Position numbers and translations under genes: made by a program | In this document: in pieces, positions 28,453 through 37,098 of the stretch | Layout of the letters: each line of letters begins with the position of its first letter | Numbering within the stretch: position 1 is the first letter of the stretch | Notes under the pieces: model-generated | What the model saw: the letters and a program-made list of their open reading frames with translations, nothing else | Told to the model about the DNA's origin: nothing | The model's database searches: none | Assembly (NCBI GenBank): GCA_944320795.1 | Contig: CALUIU010000006.1 | Coordinates: 1-64,000 of the forward strand | DNA from: Candidatus Paraprevotella stercoravium | GTDB lineage: Bacteria > Bacteroidota > Bacteroidia > Bacteroidales > Bacteroidaceae | Length of the DNA stretch: 64,000 bases | Direction of reading: 5' to 3'

Positions 28453-29357
28453 ATGATCACCGAGAGCAAAGTTATAGAATTATTTTGTATGGCAGATGAT
28501 TTCTGCAAATTTTTTGATGCTATGATGGCAAAATATACGCTTAAACCTACCGTAAAGCGCAAATATCACCGTGCATCCACTATGTCCAAAGCTGAAATCA
28601 TGCTTGTCATGATACTTTTCCATGATTCGGGCTATCGTTGTCTGAAGCATTTCTATCAGGAAAAGATCTGCAAGCATATGCGCCATCTCTTCCCCAAGGT
28701 CGTCTCCTATAACCGTTTTGTTGAATTGGAAAAAGAAGTAGCCATCCCATTGGCCCTGTTTATCAAGAAGGTGCTTTTGGGTAAGTGCACAGGAATCAGC
28801 TTCGTAGACAGTACCCCCTTACGGGTATGCAAGAACCAGAGAATTCATATTCATAAAACGTTCAAGGGAATAGCTCAAAGAGGAAAATGTTCCATGGGCT
28901 GGTTCTTCGGATTCAAGCTGCATCTGATATGCAACGAACGTGGAGAACTTCTGAATTTCATGATTACCCCCGGAGACGTGGATGACCGTAAACCTCTTGA
29001 ATACAAAGCCTTTGTGGAATTCATTCATGGAAAGCTTGTCGGAGATAAGGGATATATCGGAAAAAATTGTTTCAGAGATTGTTTGTCGATGGCATACAAC
29101 TAATAACCAAGTTGAAAAGCAACATGAAAGGAACATTGATGTCTCTTTCTGACAAACTGCTTCTCAGGAAACGAGCCATTATCGAAACTGTCAATGACGA
29201 ACTTAAAAATATAGCACAGGTCGAACATTCCAGACATAGGACTTTTGATAATTTTATTGTCAACCTTTTGAGCGCAATTGCAGCATATTGCTGCTTTCCT
29301 AAGAAACCATGTATTAATGTTTTAAGAACGATTGATACATTACCTGCTTTGTTCTGA
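28453..29357 (+). pseudogene. IS982 transposase, split by a -1 frameshift
   Basis: The first frame starts at MITESKVIELF (28453) and runs through MSKAEIMLVMILFHDSGYR, FVDSTPLRVCKNQRIH and KGIAQRGKCSMGWFFGFK to GYIGKN, then terminates at 29103. The second frame, from about 29067, continues the family sequence ([19 protein letters not shown]) through the [14 protein letters not shown]-type C-terminus to 29357. The two join by stepping back one base at a run of six A (29061-29066). Either a base has been lost, or the A_AAA_AAT heptamer (29061-29067) allows programmed slippage. IS982 transposases are normally one frame. Confidence 0.88.
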
Positions 29358-29374
29358 ATTCGTCGAACTCACGT
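29357..29374 (-). repeat. IS982 right inverted repeat
   Basis: Reverse complement is ACGTGAGTTCGACGAATT, identical to the left end. Confidence 0.9.
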
Positions 29375-29380
29375 TAAATA
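29375..29380. repeat. Right target-site duplication
   Basis: TAAATA, matching 28344-28349. Confidence 0.85.
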
Positions 29381-29867
29381 GGAATCACTATCATAATCAT
29401 CCTTCTCCACTATTTCTCCCCAAGCATAATAATCACCATACTCTTCAGGCTTCGTAGCCCCAATATTACAACTGGCCCATTTGATGCCACTTGGCAAACC
29501 CAGATCTACTGCTCCTGAGGGGAAATCTCCAGCCTCTCCAGAGAACTGTTCTTCGGAACTATCTGTACTGCATGAGTTAAACAAAACAGCACAACACAAA
29601 AAAGATAAAAAATAAACGAATTTCATAAGCTACTCATTCTAAAATTAATCATATTTCATTATTTATTTTTCAGATCAAACTCATATCAAAAGTTTTATGA
29701 TAAAAACATATATCATATATTTTTACATAATCTATCACAGATATAAAGAATTTTACTTACATAAAAGGAAATTACAAAGAAAAATGCAAAAAATCAAGAA
29801 CGCATCCAAACACAATCATATCGCAATATCCTTTAAACAAATTCAACAGCCAGTTATTTTCTTTTCC

Positions 29868-29933
29868 AAATTTCGTCCCGTCGGTACTCAAATATTGTTT
29901 CGATGAAATTTGAGTACCGACGGGACGAAATTT
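29868..29933. repeat. Perfect 26-bp inverted repeat
   Basis: Arms 29868-29893 and 29908-29933 pair without mismatch around a 14-base loop. The plus side continues ATTTTTG. It lies in a 435-base gene-free stretch between the interrupted lipoprotein gene and the ilvC terminator. The remainder of that stretch (29627-29867) is very AT-rich and shows no credible gene. Confidence 0.9.
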
Positions 29934-29971
29934 TTGCAATCTCCTAAGGAAGCATTCACCTGATCGGTATC

Positions 29972-30011
29972 AAAACAAAAAAAAGAGGAAATGCAACGCG
30001 CATTTCCTCTT
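29972..30011 (-). terminator. ilvC terminator
   Basis: Perfect 12-bp stem (29983-29994 with 30000-30011), 5-base loop, and a TTTTTTGTTTTG tract on the minus strand, 50 bases after the ilvC stop. Confidence 0.9.
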
Positions 30012-30061
30012 CATATTTAAATTCATAAAACGAGTGAAACTACTTTCACTCCAGAACTTTC

Positions 30062-31105
30062 TTAGTTGTTCTCCGGACGCAATTTGCGAACAGTCTCGGC
30101 AGTACGCCACATCTCGCTGTCGTGCAAAGCCTGCAACTCCTTCTCCAACTTCACGCGATAGTCCGGCTGTGAGTTAGAGTCGATAGAAATCTGTGCCTCG
30201 TTACCGCTCTTCACGGATTCATACAGCTTCTGCATCACTGGCTTGATGGCATCGTGGAACGGACCCATCCAGTCCAAAGCACCGCGCTGTGCGGTAGTAG
30301 AACAGTTAGCATACATCCAGTCCATACCCTTCTGTGCAAACAAAGGCATCAAAGACTGAGTCAGCTCTTCTACGGTTTCGTTGAAAGCCTCAGATGGTGT
30401 GTGGCCATTCTCACGCAACACTTCGTACTGAGCCAGCAACAAGCCCTGGATAGCACCCATCAATGAACCACGCTCACCGGTCAGGTCAGAGTAAACCTCA
30501 CGCTTGAAAGTTGTTTCAAACAGATAACCGGAACCGATACCGATACCGAAGGCCAAAGTACGGTCCATTGCTCTACCGGTAGCGTCCTGATATACTGCGT
30601 AAGAGCTGTTCAAGCCACGACCTTCCAGGAACATGGTACGCAAAGAAGTACCTGAACCCTTAGGAGCAACCATAATCACGTCGATATCTGCCGGTGGGAT
30701 AATATTTGTTCTTTCTTTGTAAGTGATTCCAAAACCGTGTGAGAAGTACAGAGCCTTGCCCGGAGTCAGGTACTGCTTGATCTGTGGCCATACGGCAATC
30801 TGAGCGGCATCTGACAGCAACATGCAGACGATAGTACCCTTCTGAGCAGCCTCTTCGATAGAGAACAGTGTTTCGCCCGGAACCCATCCGTCAGCCACTG
30901 CCTTATCGTAAGTCTTGCCCGGACGCTGTCCGACGATGACGTTGAAACCGTTGTCGCGCAGGTTACAAGCCTGACCCGGTCCCTGAACACCATAACCCAA
31001 GACAGCAATAGTCTCGTCTTTCAAAATCTCACGTGCTTTTTCCAATGGAAATTCTTCGCGGGTCATCACGGTTTCGATAACACCGCCAAAATTCAATTCT
31101 GCCAT
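30062..31105 (-). CDS. ilvC: Ketol-acid reductoisomerase
   Basis: A 347-residue enzyme that isomerises and reduces acetolactate or acetohydroxybutyrate with NAD(P)H in valine and isoleucine synthesis. The Rossmann loop VLGYGVQGPGQACNLRD is near residue 35. The catalytic half contains DLTGERGSLMG and AFNETVEELT, with Mg-binding Asp and Glu residues. Last gene of the branched-chain cluster; a 107-base gap before it contains two possible -7 boxes, so it may also be made separately. Confidence 0.97.
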   Translation of the reverse strand: MAELNFGGVIETVMTREEFPLEKAREILKDETIAVLGYGVQGPGQACNLRDNGFNVIVGQRPGKTYDKAVADGWVPGETLFSIEEAAQKGTIVCMLLSDAAQIAVWPQIKQYLTPGKALYFSHGFGITYKERTNIIPPADIDVIMVAPKGSGTSLRTMFLEGRGLNSSYAVYQDATGRAMDRTLAFGIGIGSGYLFETTFKREVYSDLTGERGSLMGAIQGLLLAQYEVLRENGHTPSEAFNETVEELTQSLMPLFAQKGMDWMYANCSTTAQRGALDWMGPFHDAIKPVMQKLYESVKSGNEAQISIDSNSQPDYRVKLEKELQALHDSEMWRTAETVRKLRPENN

Positions 31106-31172
31106 TTTTCTAATTTTTTATTGTGTTGTTTATTGCTGGTATTTCTTTTTCTATTTAAAATCTAATCGCCAG

Positions 31173-31188
31173 CAAATATACAAATTTA
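31173..31188 (-). promoter_or_regulatory. Possible ilvC promoter boxes
   Basis: Two adjacent minus-strand -7-like sequences, TAAATTTG (31181-31188) and TATATTTG (31173-31180), 68-76 bases before the ilvC ATG. No TTTG is found at the usual spacing. Confidence 0.35.
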
Positions 31189-31212
31189 TTTTATAAAACG
31201 AATAAAAAGCTA

Positions 31213-31977
31213 CTATTTATTACTAAAATATATTCTAAAGCGACATAATGTCTCTTCTTTGCCATCGGCTTCAGGCGCCCGGCGTATCTCTATATCATAC
31301 ACTCCGTCGCCACAGGATTCCTTGTAAAACAGCAAGGTATCTCCCACATGCCCCTCTGCGATATAGGCCACCTCAAAACGACGGATATACTGGGTGCGAT
31401 AAGTATCAAGCGGAAACAGATCAAGCACATGCTCCACATATTTCACACTGTTTACATGTCCGTTCACATCGATATCGCTATACACCACCGGATAAGTGCG
31501 CACACACTCGGGATTGCTCAGTTTGATGCGTGAAAACTTCTCGATGGGGCAAGGCTTCTCGCTTTCGATATAGTCCATGATATGACCGTCATTCATCAAC
31601 AGCAGATCCGCAGGCTTGCGTGTGTCCATATTGATCATGGCCCAAATGGAACGGGCATAACCGATAGGAGTGCCGGAAGCGTCGCACACCGCAAAATTAC
31701 GGTCGGTAAACAGGCGATACACATTTTCGATCCAGGTATCTACCGTAAACTCCTCGAATTCCTTCGGCATACGCTCCATCTCGACCACAAGGCGCGAAAG
31801 TACCCAGGTGTAGTTGCTCTCATTCAGAGAAGCCATACCGAAACCGCGCTCCTTGGCATGGAAACCGGCGCAGTTGAGCAGATGGTTACCCAGCACACCC
31901 AGAAAGAGCGAACCGCTGAAGTCTACATGAAACGGCTCGGCCACCAGCCGATAGGTTCCTATCTTACCGTACTCCAT
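31213..31977 (-). CDS. Acyl-ACP thioesterase
   Basis: A 254-residue double-hotdog protein of the bacterial acyl-ACP thioesterase family (Fat-type). The N-terminal hotdog begins YRLVAEPFHVDFSGSLFL, and the second contains VVYSDIDVNGHVNSVKYVEH, where the Asp, Asn and His are the family's active-site residues. It releases fatty acids from acyl carrier protein. Its place between ilvN and ilvC (3 bases after ilvN) is conserved in Bacteroidales and may link branched-chain precursors to branched fatty acid output; that link is inference. Confidence 0.9.
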   Translation of the reverse strand: MEYGKIGTYRLVAEPFHVDFSGSLFLGVLGNHLLNCAGFHAKERGFGMASLNESNYTWVLSRLVVEMERMPKEFEEFTVDTWIENVYRLFTDRNFAVCDASGTPIGYARSIWAMINMDTRKPADLLLMNDGHIMDYIESEKPCPIEKFSRIKLSNPECVRTYPVVYSDIDVNGHVNSVKYVEHVLDLFPLDTYRTQYIRRFEVAYIAEGHVGDTLLFYKESCGDGVYDIEIRRAPEADGKEETLCRFRIYFSNK

Positions 31978-31980
31978 GAC

Positions 31981-32553
31981 TTATCCGTTGGCTTGTTGTT
32001 TCTTCTGGGCCTCGTAAGACTCGCGACGTTCGGCCAGGAAACGGTCCAGATATTCAATACAGCTCTTGGTGATGGCAATGCGTCCGGAACGCACGTACTG
32101 CAACACGCAGTTCCACTGGTTCAGCGCATGATAAAGTGACATTATCTCTTCCGTGCGTCCTTTCTTGGTCACAACGGTATAGGTCGGATTCACCTCCACA
32201 ATCTGTGCTCCATGACGGCGCACCTCTTCTGAAACTTGAGGAGCATCAATCACCACCGGAGTGGCAAGCTTATACAGAGCCACTTCCTGAATGAAGATTT
32301 CATCATCGGTAAAGTAATTGGCCTGCAATACATCGATTTTCTTTTCGATCTGCTTGGTGATGATCACAATCTGCTCTTCGGTAGTCCAGCAGGTAATGGT
32401 ATATTTATGTACTCCCTTAATGCTGGAGGCCGACACATTCAGACTCTCAATGTTTACCTGCCGACGGGTAAATACGGCAGTGACCTGATTCAGTACACCG
32501 GCAAAGTTCTCGGAGAAAACAATCAGGGTATAAAACTTCTTATCTTGTTCCAT
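31981..32553 (-). CDS. ilvN: Acetolactate synthase small subunit
   Basis: A 190-residue regulatory subunit with an N-terminal ACT domain (YTLIVFSENFAGVLNQVTAVF, then RRQVNIESLNVSAS) and a C-terminal ALS_ss_C domain. It binds valine for feedback control of the catalytic subunit encoded 12 bases upstream. Relative to E. coli IlvH the C-terminal part is slightly longer and ends in a Lys/Gln-rich tail. Confidence 0.94.
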   Translation of the reverse strand: MEQDKKFYTLIVFSENFAGVLNQVTAVFTRRQVNIESLNVSASSIKGVHKYTITCWTTEEQIVIITKQIEKKIDVLQANYFTDDEIFIQEVALYKLATPVVIDAPQVSEEVRRHGAQIVEVNPTYTVVTKKGRTEEIMSLYHALNQWNCVLQYVRSGRIAITKSCIEYLDRFLAERRESYEAQKKQQANG

Positions 32554-32565
32554 GTTTCAATCTCC

Positions 32566-34266
32566 TTATTTAATCTCTAACAACATATCGTCCACATCAT
32601 TGCCGGGGCAACACATGGGCAGTACTTCTCCCTCTTCGATTACAGCCACCTGCAACAGATATGGTCCGTCGGTATGGATCATCTTGTCGATGGCTTTCTC
32701 CAGATCGGCACGCTCAACAACCGTTTCGCACGGAATATCGTAAGCCGAAGCAATCTTCTCATAGTCGGGATTAAGCATCGGAGTGAAAGAATAACGGTGG
32801 TTAAAGAACATCTCCTGCCACTGGCGCACATTGCCCAGATAATTGTTATTGAGCAGAATGATCTTTACCGGAGCACGTTGCTCCATAATGGTTCCGAACT
32901 CCTGAATAGACATCTGGATACCACCGTCACCCATAAAGGCACATACCAGGCGGTCGGGTGCTCCAAACGTGGCGCCAACAGCTGCCGGAAGTCCGAATCC
33001 CATCGTTCCCATACCGCCGGAAGTTACCATGCTTCGTTTTTCAGTAAACTTGAAGTAGCGGGCGGCCAGCATCTGGTTCTGACCGACATCGGTCACCAGG
33101 ATAGCTTTGTTATCGGTCATCTCCGTAACCTTGCGCACCACCTCACCCATCTTGATCGGTCCTTCCTGCGGATGAATCTCAGGTTCGATCACGCGCACGC
33201 GCTCTTCTTCATAATGTTCGTTGAAGCTCTCGATCCACTCAGTGTGTTTCTGCTCCTTCAGCAGAGCGGTTACAGCACTCAGGGTGTCCTTACAGTTACC
33301 CAACACAGCCAGGTCAACCACCACATTCTTGTTGATTTCACTCGGGTCGATATCGAAATGGATTTTCTTGGCCTGAGTGGCGTAAGTGCTGAGTTTTCCG
33401 GTGATACGGTCATCGAAACGCATTCCCACCGCAATCAGCAGGTCGCATTCCTGAGTCTTGCGGTTGGTGGCCAGACTGCCGTGCATACCGAGCATACCCT
33501 TGTTCAACGGATGATCGGAAGGCAGAGCAGAGAGTCCTAACAGAGTGCAGCCGGCAGGCATATCGGCCTTTTCGAGGAAAGCACGGATCTCTTCCTGCGC
33601 ACCGCCCAATTCAACTCCCTGACCAACGAGCACCAGAGGTTTCTTGGCTTCGTTAATCATACGGGCGGCTTCCTGAATGGCCTCATCTTCTATCTTCGGC
33701 ACCGGCACATAACTGCGGATAAAGTCGATACTCTCCGGTTCGTAGTCTACCAGCTCGGTCTGCGCATTCTTGGCAAAATCGAGCACTACCGGACCGGGAC
33801 GACCGCTGCGGGCAATATAGAACGCACGGCTCACAGCCCAGGCTACATCTTCCGGACGACGGATCTGATAAGCCCATTTGGTAATTGGCTGGGTCACACC
33901 TACCAGGTCACATTCCTGAAAAGCGTCTGTTCCCAACATAGAGGCACCCACCTGACCGCAGATGACGACAATCGGAGTGCTGTCCATCATGGCATCGGCA
34001 ATACCGGTAATGGTATTGGTAGCACCGGGACCACTGGTCACCAGACAAACACCCACCTTTCCGGACACACGGGCATAACCCTGTGCCGCATGGGCTGCCG
34101 CCTGCTCGTGACGCACAAGAATGTGATTCAAAGTTTCTTTATGATCGTACAAAGCGTCGAATGCCGGCATGATGGCACCACCGGGATAACCGAATAAGGT
34201 GGTTACCCCTTCGTGCTCCAAGGAGCGCATCAACGCTTCTGCTCCAGTTATCTTTTGTTTTTCCAT
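32566..34266 (-). CDS. ilvB: Acetolactate synthase large subunit
   Basis: A 566-residue thiamine diphosphate enzyme condensing pyruvate with pyruvate or 2-oxobutyrate. The N-terminal domain has GYPGGAIMPAFDAL and the catalytic Glu in LVRHEQAAAHAAQGYAR; the middle domain binds FAD; the C-terminal domain carries the ThDP/Mg motif GDGGIQMSIQEFGT ending in NNNYLGNVRQWQ. It lies 13 bases after ilvD and 12 before ilvN. Confidence 0.97.
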   Translation of the reverse strand: MEKQKITGAEALMRSLEHEGVTTLFGYPGGAIMPAFDALYDHKETLNHILVRHEQAAAHAAQGYARVSGKVGVCLVTSGPGATNTITGIADAMMDSTPIVVICGQVGASMLGTDAFQECDLVGVTQPITKWAYQIRRPEDVAWAVSRAFYIARSGRPGPVVLDFAKNAQTELVDYEPESIDFIRSYVPVPKIEDEAIQEAARMINEAKKPLVLVGQGVELGGAQEEIRAFLEKADMPAGCTLLGLSALPSDHPLNKGMLGMHGSLATNRKTQECDLLIAVGMRFDDRITGKLSTYATQAKKIHFDIDPSEINKNVVVDLAVLGNCKDTLSAVTALLKEQKHTEWIESFNEHYEEERVRVIEPEIHPQEGPIKMGEVVRKVTEMTDNKAILVTDVGQNQMLAARYFKFTEKRSMVTSGGMGTMGFGLPAAVGATFGAPDRLVCAFMGDGGIQMSIQEFGTIMEQRAPVKIILLNNNYLGNVRQWQEMFFNHRYSFTPMLNPDYEKIASAYDIPCETVVERADLEKAIDKMIHTDGPYLLQVAVIEEGEVLPMCCPGNDVDDMLLEIK

Positions 34267-34279
34267 GTTTCTAAATCGG

Positions 34280-36085
34280 CTAGTCGTTAATAATTCTTAC
34301 TCCTCCCTTATCGGCTGAGCTTACCATCGAAGCATAGGCCTTGAGTGACTTCGGCACCACACGCTTACGGGTCATCGGGCGCTGCGGACGGGCAGCCAGT
34401 TCTTCATCGCTCAACTTCACGTTGATGCTTCGGCTCGGAATGTCTATCTCAATCAGGTCACCGTCGACAATCTTTCCGATGTTTCCGCCGGAAGCGGCTT
34501 CGGGAGAAATGTGTCCGATACTCAGTCCGGAAGTACCTCCGGAAAAACGTCCGTCGGTAATCAGAGCGCATTCCTTTCCCAAATGACGGCTCTTGAGATA
34601 AGAGGTCGGATAAAGCATTTCCTGCATACCGGGACCACCCTTCGGTCCTTCGTGGGTAATGACCACCACGTCTCCGCTCTGCACGGCTCCGTTCAGGATT
34701 CCTTCGCAGGCATCTTCCTGAGAATCGAATACCTTGGCCGGACCACAGAAATGCCAAATGCTTTCGTCCACTCCGGCGGTCTTTACGACACAACCGCCCT
34801 GTGCGATATTTCCGAAGAGAACGGCCAGACCACCGTCTTTACTATAGGCATGCGCCACGTCACGAATACAACCTTCGGCACGGTCGGTATCCAGCGAATC
34901 GTAAACCTTGCTCTGTGAGCCCATCTTGTTACTGAATACCCCTCCCGGCGCGCTGGTATAGATACGCATGGCTTCGGCATCAACGGTAGGACCGGTCACA
35001 TCGTATTTGGCAATATCTTCGGCCAATATTGTTCCGTTCACCCGATGACAGCTGGTGTCCAACAGTCCCGCACGGTTCAGTTCGGCCAGAATGTTCAGGA
35101 TACCACCGGCACGGTTACATTCCTGAATGGAATATTTGGCCGTATTCGGTGACAACTTGCACAAGCAAGGAACCTTACGGCTCAAAGCGTCAATATCACT
35201 CATTTTGAAATCCACTCCGGCCTCGTTGGCTACAGCCAGCAGGTGAAGCACCGTATTGGAAGACCCCCCCATGGCAATATCCAGTGTCATGGCGTTCAGG
35301 AAAGCCTGACGGGTAGCGATGCTGCGCGGCAGCACGCTGTCATCTCCCTCCTCATAATATTTCAAGGCGTTGTTCACAATCAGACGGGCAGCATCCTTGA
35401 AGAGCTGGATGCGGTTGGTATGAGTAGCCAGAATAGTACCGTTTCCGGGAAGTGACAGACCGATAGCCTCGGTCAGACAGTTCATGGAATTTGCGGTAAA
35501 CATACCCGAACAGCTTCCGCAACCCGGACAGGCACAGGATTCGATCTGTTGGATCTCCTCATCGCTGACCGTTACATCGGCAGCCTTCACCATAGCCGTA
35601 ATCAGGTCGGCATTGGCACCATTGTACTTATGGGCCTCCATAGGACCGCCGGAAACAAATACGGTAGGAATGTTCAGACGCATGCTGGCCATAAGCATAC
35701 CCGGAGTAATCTTGTCGCAATTCGAAATACAGATCATCGCATCGGCCTTGTGTGCATTGACCATATATTCCACACTGTCGGCAATCAGGTCACGTGAAGG
35801 CAGGGAATACAGCATACCGTCGTGTCCCATCGCAATACCGTCGTCAATGGCAATGGTATTGAACTCGGCAGCATAACAACCCAGTTTCTCGATCTCAGCC
35901 TTGACCATCTGTCCCACCTCATGCAAATGGGTATGGCCCGGTACAAATTGCGTAAAAGAGTTAACGATCGCAATAATGGGTTTGCCGAACTGTTCACGCT
36001 TCATGCCGTTGGCCACCCACAGGGCACGGGCTCCGGCCATGCGGCGACCTTCTGTGCTCTGTGCACTACGTAATCTATTTTTCAT
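34280..36085 (-). CDS. ilvD: Dihydroxy-acid dehydratase
   Basis: A 601-residue iron-sulphur dehydratase that makes the 2-keto acids of valine and isoleucine. Cluster and active-site motifs include [30 protein letters not shown] and [15 protein letters not shown]. First gene of the cluster, with a very good promoter 30 bases upstream. Full length for the family. Confidence 0.97.
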   Translation of the reverse strand: MKNRLRSAQSTEGRRMAGARALWVANGMKREQFGKPIIAIVNSFTQFVPGHTHLHEVGQMVKAEIEKLGCYAAEFNTIAIDDGIAMGHDGMLYSLPSRDLIADSVEYMVNAHKADAMICISNCDKITPGMLMASMRLNIPTVFVSGGPMEAHKYNGANADLITAMVKAADVTVSDEEIQQIESCACPGCGSCSGMFTANSMNCLTEAIGLSLPGNGTILATHTNRIQLFKDAARLIVNNALKYYEEGDDSVLPRSIATRQAFLNAMTLDIAMGGSSNTVLHLLAVANEAGVDFKMSDIDALSRKVPCLCKLSPNTAKYSIQECNRAGGILNILAELNRAGLLDTSCHRVNGTILAEDIAKYDVTGPTVDAEAMRIYTSAPGGVFSNKMGSQSKVYDSLDTDRAEGCIRDVAHAYSKDGGLAVLFGNIAQGGCVVKTAGVDESIWHFCGPAKVFDSQEDACEGILNGAVQSGDVVVITHEGPKGGPGMQEMLYPTSYLKSRHLGKECALITDGRFSGGTSGLSIGHISPEAASGGNIGKIVDGDLIEIDIPSRSINVKLSDEELAARPQRPMTRKRVVPKSLKAYASMVSSADKGGVRIIND

Positions 36086-36114
36086 GTTTTAGCTTCTATT
36101 TTAAATTCTGAACA

Positions 36115-36145
36115 CAAAATTAGATTGTTTTTTATTCTAAACAAA
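36115..36145 (-). promoter_or_regulatory. Promoter of the ilvD-ilvB-ilvN operon
   Basis: TTTG (36142-36145), 19 bases, TAATTTTG (36115-36122) on the minus strand, ending 30 bases before the ilvD ATG. No leader peptide rich in branched-chain codons is visible. The stretch 36146-36353 holds only AT-rich DNA with nothing recognised. Confidence 0.8.
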
Positions 36146-36353
36146 ATTTTTTAGCAAAAAAAGCTCATAAAATACAATCTAAAAGAAAATAAAGCGTTTT
36201 AAAAACAAATCATAAGAAAACTAGCGTAAAAAGAAAGATTAATGTCAGTTTAAAGGATATTCGGGAGTAAGAAGCGGGAATCCTGAAACGGGTAAGGACA
36301 CAAAAAAAACGACAAAAGGCATGGAAGGCATGGTCCTATAACCAAAAAAATTG

Positions 36354-36361
36354 TATCTTTG
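36354..36361 (+). promoter_or_regulatory. Promoter -7 box of the SlyD-like gene
   Basis: TATCTTTG, 110 bases before the chosen start at 36472; no clear TTTG upstream. The long leader contains no recognised riboswitch. Confidence 0.5.
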
Positions 36362-36471
36362 TCCTTATGGAATCAGGACGTACACTCATTTTATATGCTT
36401 TATAATTATATATAGAATGGCTTTACTGATACCGAATAATGAATTTTCAATTAATAAAAATAGAAAAAACA

Positions 36472-37065
36472 ATGAACACCACATCTAACAAGTACATCAA
36501 TGTAGCTTATGAACTTTTCTCGGATTTTGACGGCAAGAACGAAATGGTAGAAAAAGCTACAGCAGAACATCCGTTCCACTTTATTTCTGATATGGGAACA
36601 ACCCTCGATGCTTTTGAGGCACATATCAAACCTCTGGCAAAAGGCGAGAATTTCGACTTTACCTTGAGTGTAGACGAAGCTTACGGCCCATATGAGCAGG
36701 AAAGAGTTCTGGAACTGGACAAGGCTGTATTTACCATCAATGGCAAATTCGATACAGACCATATCTATCCGGGAGCCGTAGTTCCTTTGATGAACGCTGA
36801 CGGCGCACGCTTCAACGGTACCATCGTTGAGATTGTTGGCGAGAAGGTTACCGTAGACCTGAATCACCCGCTGGCCGGCAAGGAATTGCATTTTGTAGGC
36901 GAAGTTGTAGAAAACCGTGAGGCTACAAAAGAAGAAATTCAGGAAATGCTGAACATGCTGAGCGGCGAAGGCTGTGGCGGCGGATGCGGAGGTTGCGGAG
37001 GTGGCTGTGGCGACCACGAGTGTGGCGGATGCGGCGAAGAAGGCAGCGGTTGCGGTTGCCATTAA
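36472..37065 (+). CDS. slyD: SlyD-type FKBP peptidyl-prolyl isomerase with metal-binding tail
   Basis: A 197-residue cytoplasmic isomerase and chaperone. The FKBP core is split by the insert-in-flap domain as in SlyD (YELFSDFDGKNEMVEKAT, LDAFEAHIKPLAKGENFDF, then YGPYEQERVLELDK). The last 30 residues are almost only Gly, Cys and His (for example CGGCGGGCGDHECGGCG), the nickel/zinc-binding tail that in SlyD stores metal for hydrogenase maturation. Start chosen at MNTTSNKY; eleven upstream codons lie over AT-rich leader. Confidence 0.93.
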   Translation: MNTTSNKYINVAYELFSDFDGKNEMVEKATAEHPFHFISDMGTTLDAFEAHIKPLAKGENFDFTLSVDEAYGPYEQERVLELDKAVFTINGKFDTDHIYPGAVVPLMNADGARFNGTIVEIVGEKVTVDLNHPLAGKELHFVGEVVENREATKEEIQEMLNMLSGEGCGGGCGGCGGGCGDHECGGCGEEGSGCGCH

Positions 37066-37098
37066 TCAGATATTCAACCATTTTGATCGGATTCAGTT

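Larger units (their letters stand above)
28350..29374 (+). mobile_element. IS982-family insertion sequence (1025 bp)
   Basis: The element is bounded by perfect 18-bp terminal inverted repeats (28350-28367 and 29357-29374, ACGTGAGTTCGACGAATT inward) and flanked by a 6-bp direct duplication TAAATA. Length, inverted repeats and the encoded transposase fit the IS982 family. Exact excision plus one target copy restores the host gene, and both repeat pairs are perfect, so the insertion is recent. Confidence 0.93.
27945..29626 (-). pseudogene. Fib_succ_major-type lipoprotein gene interrupted by IS982 element
   Basis: Removing the IS and one target copy (1031 bases) restores a single open frame of 216 residues: the N-terminal part lies at 29626-29375 and the C-terminal part at 28349-27945, joined as DSDSYLYYKENEG. 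The product has a lipoprotein signal (LFNSC), the AVDLGLPSGIKWASCNIG opening of Fibrobacter-major-paralogue domains, GGSWRMPTMEEMQELID, and a C-terminal block GYRLSANHYG...GGGDYWTSTL...RFRGHAVRPVTD. That last block matches the variable region of DGR target proteins with a C-type-lectin-like fold. With the insertion, translation stops after about 85 residues. Confidence 0.85.

Noticed and set aside
29697-29906. 69-codon Lys-rich frame in the gap before ilvC
   Set aside because: Composition follows the AT-rich DNA and its end lies in the 26-bp hairpin; nothing supports translation.
32674-33540. 288-codon frame antisense to ilvB
   Set aside because: Shadow of a well-conserved gene, with His/Leu-rich composition typical of antisense frames.
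36451-37062. 203-codon frame antisense to slyD
   Set aside because: It mirrors the Cys/Gly-rich tail as Ala/Thr repeats and has no family features; the sense frame is a clear FKBP.
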